From Terriglobia bacterium (GTDB lineage Bacteria > Acidobacteriota > Terriglobia > Terriglobales > Acidobacteriaceae): a stretch of DNA of 64,000 bases. The DNA lies in assembly GCA_020073565.1 (NCBI GenBank), contig JAIQEY010000011.1, positions 1-64,000 of the forward strand, written 5' to 3'. Each line of letters begins with the position of its first letter. Positions within the stretch are counted from its first letter, which is position 1. The position numbers and the translations under genes are program-made. The notes under the pieces were generated by a model. The model saw only the letters and a program-made list of their open reading frames with translations, was not told the DNA's origin and made no database searches. Of this stretch, positions 10,002 through 17,929 are shown piece by piece.

Positions 10002-10925
10002 TCAGTGTCCCTTGCGGGGTATGAAGATCGATTGCGGCGGATGGATGTTATATGCCTCCGCAAAGCTAGCCTGGTTGAGCGCGAAGCTGGCGCGCCCGCG
10101 CGAGTCAATGAACAGCAGCGGACGCTTCAGCGCGACGTCGCTGAACGTCTTCACGAATGGAAGCTCGACCTCGTGGCCTGCGATCTCCACCTTCAATGTG
10201 TCGCCGTGCTGGTAGCCGAGTTTCAGGAAATCCTCGGCGCTGACGTTGGTGATCAAATTCCCGAACGGACCATCAATCGCGATCACCTCTCCGCTCAAAC
10301 CTTTTTCGCCGACCGTGGCCGGCCTTAGATCCAGGCGGACCAGCGCCTTCACTTCCGGGCCGACCTGCGCCCAATCGTCGCCGCGAGCGATGTGTGCGCC
10401 CACCGGGGAAAAAATATCGCGGCCGTGAAACGTAGAGGAGATCTTTGCGCCAATCATCCAGTCGGGATTCGTGATCTCGCGAACGTTCTCGATGCCGTCC
10501 CGATCCTCAACCATCGTCATCAGGCCGTTATCCGGCAGCACGAAGAACTGCCCACGCTTGGACTTCACCACCACCGCTTTGCGCGAGCTGCCCACGCCGG
10601 GATCGACCACGGCCACAAAAACCGTTCCAGCTGGGAAGTAGGGGGTCGCGCCAAACAGGAAGCGCGCGCCCTCCGCAACCGAAAAAGCATTGACCTGATG
10701 AGTGAGATCAACAATGCGCAGGTTTGGCGCGATTCCATACATCACGCCCTTGCAGAGAGCGACCGAGTCGTCGATCACGCCAAAATCAGTCATGAAGACG
10801 ACGGTTGGTGGTGCCTGTGGAGCGGCCGTCTGTGCGGGAAGAAGGCTCGCCGTCAAGAGCACCAGGACGAACCAGAGGCCGAGGGCTCGCGGTGATTTCC
10901 GTACGTGGGTTGCCGACAAATCCAT
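10002..10925 (-). CDS. SAM hydroxide adenosyltransferase (DUF62), exported
   Basis: This family hydrolyses S-adenosylmethionine to adenosine and methionine. The 307-residue protein shows the DUF62 start FMTDFG, the DPGVGS motif, LPDNGL, the GRDIFSPVGAH segment and the FGNLITN motif in the C-terminal barrel. Unusually, residues 1-35 are a clear signal peptide (LGLWFVLVLLTASLLPAQ); most homologues are cytosolic. It converges on punA and may feed adenosine to the secreted deaminase. The ATG at 10925 is followed by a basic n-region, as expected for export. Confidence 0.85.
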   Translation of the reverse strand: MDLSATHVRKSPRALGLWFVLVLLTASLLPAQTAAPQAPPTVVFMTDFGVIDDSVALCKGVMYGIAPNLRIVDLTHQVNAFSVAEGARFLFGATPYFPAGTVFVAVVDPGVGSSRKAVVVKSKRGQFFVLPDNGLMTMVEDRDGIENVREITNPDWMIGAKISSTFHGRDIFSPVGAHIARGDDWAQVGPEVKALVRLDLRPATVGEKGLSGEVIAIDGPFGNLITNVSAEDFLKLGYQHGDTLKVEIAGHEVELPFVKTFSDVALKRPLLFIDSRGRASFALNQASFAEAYNIHPPQSIFIPRKGH

Positions 10926-11072
10926 CGCTGAAACTTCGTATTGTATCCGCCCGCCCCATGCAACCCAAAGCTTGGCCCGATGGTTCGGTGAGCAAGCGCA
11001 AAACAGATGGCGCCGTTTGCGTGTTCAAGGCATCTATAATTCTGGCGTCAACTCCATTCAGGAGGTCCTTCA

Positions 11073-11471
11073 ATGTCGAATGTGATCCCGGAGAAGTACC
11101 GCGACCTTTTTCAAAAGCCCGCGTTTGCCAGTCTTGGCACCCTGATGCCCGATGGACGTCCGCAGGTGACTCCGGTCTGGTGCGATTTCGATGGCGCGCA
11201 TGTCATCTTCAACTCCGCCCGCGGACGCCAGAAGGACCGCAATGTGCGCCGTGATCCGCGTGTTGCCTTAGCGATTATCGATCCGGAGAATCCGTATCGC
11301 TATCTCGAAATTCGCGGCACGATAGTGGAAATCACCGAGGAAGGCGCCGCCGAGCATATCAACAAGTTGGCCAAGAAATATTTGGGTGTAGACAAATACC
11401 CTTATGCGAAGCCGGGCGAGGTGCGCGTGCTCTACAAAATCCGGCCCGAGCACACGAACGTGATGGGCTAG
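11073..11471 (+). CDS. PPOX-class (F420/FMN split-barrel) oxidoreductase
   Basis: The 132-residue product is a single pyridoxamine-5-phosphate-oxidase-like split barrel. It shows the family start (FASLGTLMPDGRPQVTPVWCDFDG), NSARGRQKDRNVRRDPRVALAI and YLEIRGTIVEI. Annotation practice calls this group PPOX-class F420-dependent; cofactor and substrate cannot be told from sequence. A TATAAT box at 11035-11040 and a strong GGAGG 9 nt before the ATG support the start. It is monocistronic as far as can be seen. Confidence 0.8.
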   Translation: MSNVIPEKYRDLFQKPAFASLGTLMPDGRPQVTPVWCDFDGAHVIFNSARGRQKDRNVRRDPRVALAIIDPENPYRYLEIRGTIVEITEEGAAEHINKLAKKYLGVDKYPYAKPGEVRVLYKIRPEHTNVMG

Positions 11472-11722
11472 AGCGCCTCGAGCGTAATTCCGCCGGAGAA
11501 TGCAAGCAGGCCTCGAACTTCGCGGCCACTGGGGGGATGCCTGCCCTTCTGGTTCACGTGTTTTGCTGAGTACTTTTCAGATAACCTTTTTCCGCCAATT
11601 GAGTCTAACAACCTAATGGGCGTGAGCTTCGCGGGAGCGTCTGGCCCGAGGGAACTTCGACGGCTGCTCTCGCGTATCAGAAGGGGACTGGGGAACAGCA
11701 GTATTGTTGTCTGGAGGCAGTG

Positions 11723-12226
11723 ATGGAAGTGCAGAAGAATGTCTACGGGATGCTCCATGCGGGTGGTGCGCCGGTCGAGCAGGTGATCAAGGCTGCACAC
11801 GACGAACTGCGGCAGTTGATGCAGCAACGCTCCGAGATCATGAAGCGGATTGGCACGGTGAAGCAAACCATCGTAGGGCTGGCCAATCTCTTTGGCGATC
11901 AAGTCCTGGACGACGATTTGCTCGAACTGATCGATCGCAAGCCCAACGGCCGCCAGCCCGGATTTACCAAAGCCTGCCGCACCGCCCTGATGGAAGCGGG
12001 ACGACCGCTCGGTGCCCGCGAAGTTTGCCAGGAGTTGGAGAAGCGCTCCCCGGCGATTCTCTCGCGTCACAAAGATCCCATGGCTTCCGTCACCACCGTT
12101 CTGAACCGCCTGGTGGACTACGGCGAGGCGCGCAGCCTCAGCAACGACCGCGGGCGCCGGGTGTGGGCGTGGGTCAGCGATACCGGCAACGCGATGGACG
12201 TGGCGCCTGCCAGGATCTCGGCCTGA
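11723..12226 (+). CDS. Small protein: coiled coil plus winged-helix-like domain
   Basis: The product has 167 residues from ATG 11723; a GTG at 11720 is too close to the CTGGAGG ribosome-binding site. Residues ~15-60 form an amphipathic coiled coil (HDELRQLMQQRSEIMKRIGTVKQ). Residues ~85-150 look like a winged helix (FTKACRTALMEAGRPLGAREVCQEL, then TVLNRLVDYGEAR and a wing). DNA binding is plausible. No partner gene is adjacent, so its targets are unknown. I do not recognise a named family. Confidence 0.6.
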   Translation: MEVQKNVYGMLHAGGAPVEQVIKAAHDELRQLMQQRSEIMKRIGTVKQTIVGLANLFGDQVLDDDLLELIDRKPNGRQPGFTKACRTALMEAGRPLGAREVCQELEKRSPAILSRHKDPMASVTTVLNRLVDYGEARSLSNDRGRRVWAWVSDTGNAMDVAPARISA

Positions 12227-12489
12227 GGGGAACGCAAATTCGGTAATAGCCCGGAGCGATAGGGGACTCGCCAGGAGCCGATTCTAGCGAGTTCAGGCGC
12301 CGGATGACCTCCAGGGTTCCACTTGGGTGCCGATCGTGCGCCCCCACGGGCCTCCTAGCCCGATTTACCTGCCATTCCAGAAGTCGTCTCGACCGCCAAA
12401 CAGAGGTGTCCAGACGCGATCTTGTCGTCAGACGACTATAGCTTATTGATATAAAATTGTAAGTTGTTGATTGTACGCGCAACACAGTC

Positions 12490-13200
12490 TTACGCCGGCA
12501 GCAACTGGCCCTTTTCCAGGTGCCGGGTGACGTGCGCATAACTCGCGGCGTGCGGGTCGTGGGTCACCATCACGATCGTTTTGCGGAAATCCTCGTTCAG
12601 GCGCTTCAGAATTTCCAGGATTTCCGTTGCCGAGTGGCTGTCCAGGTCGCCGGTCGGCTCGTCCGCAAGAATCAGCGTGGGATCGCTGACGATCGCCCGG
12701 GCAATCGCCACGCGTTGTTCCTGCCCCCCCGACAGCTGTTTGGGAAGATGATTAACGCGATCCTCCAGTCCCACCAGTTTCAGCGCCGTCATGACGTGCT
12801 CGCGCCGCTGCTGCGCTGTCATTTTCGTCAGCAGCAGGGGCAACTCAACGTTCTCAAACGCGGTCAGCACTGGGATGAGATTGAACGTCTGAAACACGTA
12901 GCCGACATGCGTGTTGCGCCAACTGGCTGACTGCCCATCATTCAAGCGGAAGATGTTTTCTCCCATGACCAGCAACTCGCCCGAGGTCGGACGGTCAATG
13001 GCGGCGATCATGTTCAGCAACGTCGTTTTCCCCGACCCCGACGGTCCCATCAGGGCCAGAAACTCGCCCTGCGCAATGTCGATGGACACCTTATCGAGCG
13101 CGGTTACCGCAAACGCATCGCGCTTGAAGATTTTGCTCACCCCGCGAGCCTGCACTACCTTGCTGCCCGCCGCCGTTTGCGGCGCTGTCATGGCGTTCAT
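12490..13200 (-). CDS. ABC transporter ATP-binding protein, LolD/MacB type
   Basis: This 236-residue nucleotide-binding subunit carries Walker [10 protein letters not shown] near 52, the Q-loop VFQTFNLIP, signature [14 protein letters not shown], Walker [13 protein letters not shown] and the switch His in VMVTHD. The DEPTGDLDS pattern is typical of the LolD/MacB family, which works with FtsX-like permeases. It is last in a four-gene minus-strand operon and its ATG overlaps the adaptor stop (ATGA at 13197-13200), implying translational coupling. Confidence 0.92.
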   Translation of the reverse strand: MNAMTAPQTAAGSKVVQARGVSKIFKRDAFAVTALDKVSIDIAQGEFLALMGPSGSGKTTLLNMIAAIDRPTSGELLVMGENIFRLNDGQSASWRNTHVGYVFQTFNLIPVLTAFENVELPLLLTKMTAQQRREHVMTALKLVGLEDRVNHLPKQLSGGQEQRVAIARAIVSDPTLILADEPTGDLDSHSATEILEILKRLNEDFRKTIVMVTHDPHAASYAHVTRHLEKGQLLPA

Positions 13201-14564
13201 GATTGCCCCTTGATGCGAATTTTCTGTCCATCCTGCAGGTTCGCAGGCGCTGCGGTGATCACGTTTTCGCCGCCCACCAGCGAGTCCACCAGATACCCGC
13301 CCGAACGCTGGCTCTGCACGCGAACATCGCGGCGGAGGGCCTTGCCGTTGAAGGCAATCAGCACGAACTTGGCTCCGTCTTTGTCCCGCAGGGCCGCGGT
13401 CGGCACAAAGACCGAAGCCTGTTTCGGCGCCGAACTCTTCTCCTCGCTTGCCTTGAACTGTACGGTGGCATTCATTTCCGGGCGAAGGTACGAATCCGGG
13501 TTAAGTATCTGCACTTTTACCTGCACCGTCGCTTTTTGCCGGTTCGCTTCCGGCGACATCTCTGCGATCACGCCTTTGTAGGAGCGATCTTTGAAAGCAT
13601 CGAGCGTGACAATGCCTTCCTGCTTCGGAGACAGCTTGGCAAAGTCGTCCTGCGCGATATCGAGTTCCACCTGGATATCACTCAGGTCGGCAAGCGCGAC
13701 CACAGAGCCGCGCGGACCACCTTCGGCGCCGCTGGCAAACTGGGCGGTGACGAGTTCGCCCTTCTCGGCGGTACGCTCCAGAATGGTGCCCGTCACCGGG
13801 GCGCGGATGACGGTGGCGTCGAGCTGAGACTTGGCGTAATCCATCTGCCCCTGCGCCTGCAAGACGTCGGCGCGGGCGCGATCAATGTCTTCGACTCGCG
13901 GGCCGATTTTCGAGAGGCGGAAGGATTGTTCGAGCGAGTTGGCGCGCTGCTGAGACGCGTCGTAGCGGGCCTGGGCATCGTCGAGCGCCTGCTTCGAAAC
14001 CACGCCTTGGGCAAACAGTTCCTTATTGCGGTCAAGGGTGATCTTGTCGTTGGCGGCGGTGGCGCGGGCCTCGGAAAGATTGTGGTCGGCCTGCTGAATC
14101 TCTTCGGGGCGCGACCCGTGCTCGAGTGCAGCGAGGCGAGCCTTCGCGCTTTCCCACGCGCCGCGCGCCTGCTCATACATGGCGCGAAATTCCTGGTCTT
14201 CCAGTCGCACCAGAACTTGCCCTTCTTTCACCTTGTCGCCCTTTTCCACGCCGATCCACGCGACGCGCCCAGTCACTTTGGAGTTCACGCTGATCTTGTG
14301 GTGCGCCACGACGTATCCGCTCGCCGAGAGCACGGTACTGCCTGCAACGTCGCTGCCCTGGGCCGCAGCCCGCACAACTTCTACTTCCGCGGTTTCCGAG
14401 GCGAGCACACGGTATGCGAGCGCAACCATTCCTAACAACGCAACCAGCGCGATCCCGCCCAGGATGAAGCGGCGCGACCACGCAGGCGGCTCGCCTCCCC
14501 CGCCACGCAGGGAATGATCGATGCGCAAGCTCTGCAGGTCGTCGTGTTTAGTGTCCGTGGGCAT
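13197..14564 (-). CDS. Periplasmic adaptor (HlyD/MacA-like) of an ABC efflux system
   Basis: The 455-residue protein has one N-terminal membrane anchor ([19 protein letters not shown], residues ~33-51). A biotinyl-lipoyl-like half-motif ([18 protein letters not shown]) is followed by a long alpha-hairpin (~120-240), the second half ([17 protein letters not shown]) and beta-barrel domains. This is the MacA/HlyD adaptor layout that bridges an inner-membrane transporter to the periplasm or an outer-membrane channel. No TolC-like gene is in the operon. It lies 45 bp after the permease at 14610 and overlaps the ATPase gene. Confidence 0.9.
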   Translation of the reverse strand: MPTDTKHDDLQSLRIDHSLRGGGGEPPAWSRRFILGGIALVALLGMVALAYRVLASETAEVEVVRAAAQGSDVAGSTVLSASGYVVAHHKISVNSKVTGRVAWIGVEKGDKVKEGQVLVRLEDQEFRAMYEQARGAWESAKARLAALEHGSRPEEIQQADHNLSEARATAANDKITLDRNKELFAQGVVSKQALDDAQARYDASQQRANSLEQSFRLSKIGPRVEDIDRARADVLQAQGQMDYAKSQLDATVIRAPVTGTILERTAEKGELVTAQFASGAEGGPRGSVVALADLSDIQVELDIAQDDFAKLSPKQEGIVTLDAFKDRSYKGVIAEMSPEANRQKATVQVKVQILNPDSYLRPEMNATVQFKASEEKSSAPKQASVFVPTAALRDKDGAKFVLIAFNGKALRRDVRVQSQRSGGYLVDSLVGGENVITAAPANLQDGQKIRIKGQS

Positions 14565-14609
14565 TAGTGAACTGATTCTCCTGATTGTTGCCCGATGCGA
14601 ACTCGGAAA

Positions 14610-15773
14610 TCATGCGCGCAGCGAGGTCAGAATATTCTGCCGCGCCGCATGCCAGGCAGGGAAGAACCCGCCCGCCAAACCCATGATCAACGCGAAACCC
14701 ACCGCCGCGACGACCACCTGCGGCGTCATATGCAGGCTGAATACCGTCTCACTGAAAGTGACCTGGTTGCCGATCCCTGTACTCATGCCATTGAACGGCA
14801 GCATCAAAACGATTCCGACCACTGCTCCCAACATGGATAGCAGCAACGCTTCAATCACAAACGAGAACAGAATACTGGGCCGGGAGAACCCGATGATGCG
14901 CAGGGTTGCGATTTCGCGGCTACGATAAGCCACGGCCGCGTACATCGTGTTCATCGCGGCAAAACTAGAGCCAATCGCCATGATCACGGCGACGAACATC
15001 CCGATAAATTTGATCGCGCCGCCGGAACTGGTTTGCTTCTCGTAGTACTCGGTTTCGAGCGAACCCTCCAGTTTCAGACGTTGGTCGTCGCTGACGCGAT
15101 TTTTCAGCGCGTCGGCAGCGACGGCATCGGTCGCGCGCAGGTACGCCGACGCAAATCCGCCCTGGCGGTCGAAATCCGCCGCGACCTGGTTTACGTCGCC
15201 CCAGATTTCCGAATCATAAGCCGTGCCGCCCGAGTCGAAGACTCCGACTACTTTCCACTGGCCTTTGGCGAAGTCCATGGTGTCGCCCACGTTGGCGCCG
15301 GAAAAACGGTTGTGAATCGATCGTCCCACCACCACTTCCCGTTGCCCCGGCGTGAACCAGGTTCCCTCCACCAGTTTGGTGTTGGGACGAAGCTTGAGCC
15401 CGGCCGGCATCATGCCGCGCACGGTGACGTTCACATCCCCAGTCTTGTCCTTGCGCGGCAGCACGACCACCACTACCCATTCTCCGGACGCGATGGGCTC
15501 TCCCTGGCTGTCCTTCTCGATGCCCGGCAGAGTCTTTAGGGTTGGGAACAGGGCGGCGTCGAATCCGCCCGAGAGCTCCGCGACCGAGCCTTTGCGCATG
15601 ACCAGCACGTTCTTAGGGTCGCCGCTCGAGACGAATGCCTTTTGCAGGCCGGCGAGCAGCGCCATCAGGAAGACAGCTGTGGTTACCGTGAGCGCGATTC
15701 CGAGGGCCGTCATGACCGTCAGCCCTTTGCGCAGCTTCAGATTGCGGATGTTGTAGCTGATGGGAAGTGCCAT
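14610..15773 (-). CDS. FtsX/MacB-type ABC transporter permease (second)
   Basis: The 387-residue permease has one N-terminal helix (VMTALGIALTVTTAVFLMALLAG, ~20-42), a large periplasmic MacB-PCD-like domain (~45-255) and three C-terminal helices. The cytosolic coupling segment is AYRSREIATLRIIGFSRPSILFSFV. Together with the gene at 15786 it gives two non-identical permeases for one ATPase and one adaptor, so a heterodimeric transporter is likely. Substrate is unknown; lipids, lipoproteins or amphipathic drugs are typical for the fold. It is 12 bp downstream of its partner. Confidence 0.88.
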   Translation of the reverse strand: MALPISYNIRNLKLRKGLTVMTALGIALTVTTAVFLMALLAGLQKAFVSSGDPKNVLVMRKGSVAELSGGFDAALFPTLKTLPGIEKDSQGEPIASGEWVVVVVLPRKDKTGDVNVTVRGMMPAGLKLRPNTKLVEGTWFTPGQREVVVGRSIHNRFSGANVGDTMDFAKGQWKVVGVFDSGGTAYDSEIWGDVNQVAADFDRQGGFASAYLRATDAVAADALKNRVSDDQRLKLEGSLETEYYEKQTSSGGAIKFIGMFVAVIMAIGSSFAAMNTMYAAVAYRSREIATLRIIGFSRPSILFSFVIEALLLSMLGAVVGIVLMLPFNGMSTGIGNQVTFSETVFSLHMTPQVVVAAVGFALIMGLAGGFFPAWHAARQNILTSLRA

Positions 15774-15785
15774 GCTATTTGCGCG

Positions 15786-16937
15786 CTACCCGATGTAGCG
15801 CAAGCCCTCCACGATATCGACCTTGGCGGCGTGATAAGCGGGGAAGAGCGCGCTGAGCAGGCCCACCATTCCCGCGACGACGACGGCCAGTAGGAATGTC
15901 CCAGAGGTTACCCTCATCCCGATGAAGAAAAATCCCATACCCGGGGCGTGCGACATCGCGAACACCAGTCCCGCCGCCAGCACGCATCCCAACAAGCCTC
16001 CCAGCAGGGCAACGGTCACAGCTTCGCTGACATAGAGGGTCAGGATTCGCTGCCGGGTAAAACCCAGCGTCTTCAGAACGGCCACTTCGCGGGTGCGCTC
16101 GCGGATCGACATTGCCATGGTGTTCGCAGACACCAGCAGCGTCGCAAACACCACGGCGAAGCAGATGCTCAGAATGAAGGCCTTCACATTGCCGAGGCTG
16201 TTGATGAAACTCAGCTGAAACGCCTTTTCACTTTCCGTTTTCGTGGGTTCCGGAGAGTTGCGGAACATGCCGTCCACGGCCAATGCAATCTTCGGAACGT
16301 CCTCAGCGGAATTGGCCAGAATGCCGAAGGTCCCCGTCTTTCCTTTGGCACCCGGGACCGCTTCTTCGACGTACTTCTGGTTGAAGTAGACGGTCATGCT
16401 GGGCTGAGGCGCAGTGAAAATTCCCCGGATCGTCAGTTCCAGATTCATGGGGAAGATCGTTCCCTTGACTACGATCCGGTCGCCGACCTTCCACCCATAT
16501 TTCTTGGCTAATTCGCTGTCGGCTACCGCCCCGGCCTGATCGCGCTGCCACGCGGCCAGTTGGTCGTCCGGGATTTTGAAATCCGTCTGCACTTTGAAAA
16601 GTTCTTCCGGGTCCGTACCGAATTGCATAAAGAAATTTTCCGGCTTCTCGTCCTTGTACAAGCCCCCGAACCACTGGGTGGGAGCCACCGCTACCACCCC
16701 GGGGACGGTGCGAATCTTCTCCCGGTAATAGACCGGCATGGAGCTCGTCAGCGAGACGCGGTGCCGGGTTACCAGCCTTTGCGCAGATTGCGCACTCCCT
16801 TTGTCAATGTAGAAGCCGCGCCAGATCGTCATCATCAGCGTGAGCAACACTAGCGAGAACATGATGCTCAACACGGTCAGAACACTACGGCGTCGATTGC
16901 GAAAGGCGCTCTTGGTTACGAAGCGGGTCAATGTCAT
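15786..16937 (-). CDS. FtsX/MacB-type ABC transporter permease (first)
   Basis: This 383-residue protein has the same layout as its neighbour: an N-terminal helix (~18-40), a periplasmic domain, then three helices with the coupling segment SIRERTREVAVLKTLGFTRQRI near 280-300. It is first in the operon permease-permease-adaptor-ATPase. A GGAG lies upstream of its ATG. The gene faces the 195-residue conserved protein across a 187-bp divergent spacer that must hold both promoters. Confidence 0.88.
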   Translation of the reverse strand: MTLTRFVTKSAFRNRRRSVLTVLSIMFSLVLLTLMMTIWRGFYIDKGSAQSAQRLVTRHRVSLTSSMPVYYREKIRTVPGVVAVAPTQWFGGLYKDEKPENFFMQFGTDPEELFKVQTDFKIPDDQLAAWQRDQAGAVADSELAKKYGWKVGDRIVVKGTIFPMNLELTIRGIFTAPQPSMTVYFNQKYVEEAVPGAKGKTGTFGILANSAEDVPKIALAVDGMFRNSPEPTKTESEKAFQLSFINSLGNVKAFILSICFAVVFATLLVSANTMAMSIRERTREVAVLKTLGFTRQRILTLYVSEAVTVALLGGLLGCVLAAGLVFAMSHAPGMGFFFIGMRVTSGTFLLAVVVAGMVGLLSALFPAYHAAKVDIVEGLRYIG

Positions 16938-17124
16938 GCCACACGGCTCCGGAAGGCCCTACCGCTGAGGACGAGTATCCTTGAGAGAGACAGCAAACGC
17001 CAAACCCGTAGCCCTGAGGATAAAACAGCGCTGGCCCCAACGACAACTGGACTTTGCCCTCGATTTTCGCGAACATCAACAATTCTCGGTGGTTTCTGTT
17101 TAAGAACCGTGAATCGCGGAGCCG

Positions 17125-17712
17125 ATGTTCCAAGCGAAGAAGATCCGCAGCCTGAAGCCAAACGTCAGCCGCGAGCAGGCGATTCAACACTTTAGCGCCG
17201 GCGTCCTGAATCTGGTTGCGAATCTGACCCGGGGCGGAGTCCGTTCCATCGCAGAACTCTATATCCCGTACCGTACGTTCCGGGTGACGATCACGAGCGG
17301 TGGCCGGGTGCAGAGCCGAATCTTTGCCTTGGATGCGGTCGAAGGCATCCTGGATCTGTTTGAATTTCCGGCGCATCCCGCAGAGTCTGACTTGCTCACG
17401 ATCGAAACTCGCAATGTTCTTCCACCTTCTCTCGATGGCTCCGACCTTAGAGACCGAATCATCGCCAAGGTTCGCCGCATCGTCTTCGCGCAGGGTTTTT
17501 TCAAACTGCGCGACTTACAGATTGAAGCCGAAGTCATTCCGGGCGACTATTGCGTCCCCTACTGGGTGTGCTTTCGAGGGGTAAGTGGAGTGGCGCATCT
17601 CGCGGTTCTAGATGCCGTGCGAAGAAAGCGGGAGGGCGCCAAGGTACGGCACATGATCGAAGAATGGCTAAGGTCGGACCGCGATAGTCCAGGAGGATCG
17701 AGAGGACTCTAA
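17125..17712 (+). CDS. Conserved hypothetical protein (195 aa)
   Basis: I do not recognise a family. The protein is soluble, without signal peptide or membrane helix. It starts with a helical segment (REQAIQHFSAGVLNLVANLTRGGVRSIAELYIPYRTFRV) and continues with beta-rich sequence, ending in a basic helix (DAVRRKREGAKVRHMIEEWL). GGAG 4-8 nt before the ATG supports the start. It precedes the pseudokinase gene by about 217 bp on the same strand, so co-expression is possible but a shared role is only a guess. Confidence 0.6.
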   Translation: MFQAKKIRSLKPNVSREQAIQHFSAGVLNLVANLTRGGVRSIAELYIPYRTFRVTITSGGRVQSRIFALDAVEGILDLFEFPAHPAESDLLTIETRNVLPPSLDGSDLRDRIIAKVRRIVFAQGFFKLRDLQIEAEVIPGDYCVPYWVCFRGVSGVAHLAVLDAVRRKREGAKVRHMIEEWLRSDRDSPGGSRGL

Positions 17713-17929
17713 ACGCTGGTTCTGCGCCGCCAGTGAACTGGAGGGCTATCTTCAGCAGTTCCTCCGGGACCATGCGCGGATGCAGAGCCCTCCCCCGGAC
17801 AGCCGGAATCCGAGTACTTTCGTAACTCTCGGCTCTGCACTCGATGGCGATATTCTAGGTCGTGACTCTCCCCTGGTCTCAGCCAATTTCATAAAGGTGA
17901 ACTGCGGCTGTCACCGCGAGGCGACTGCA

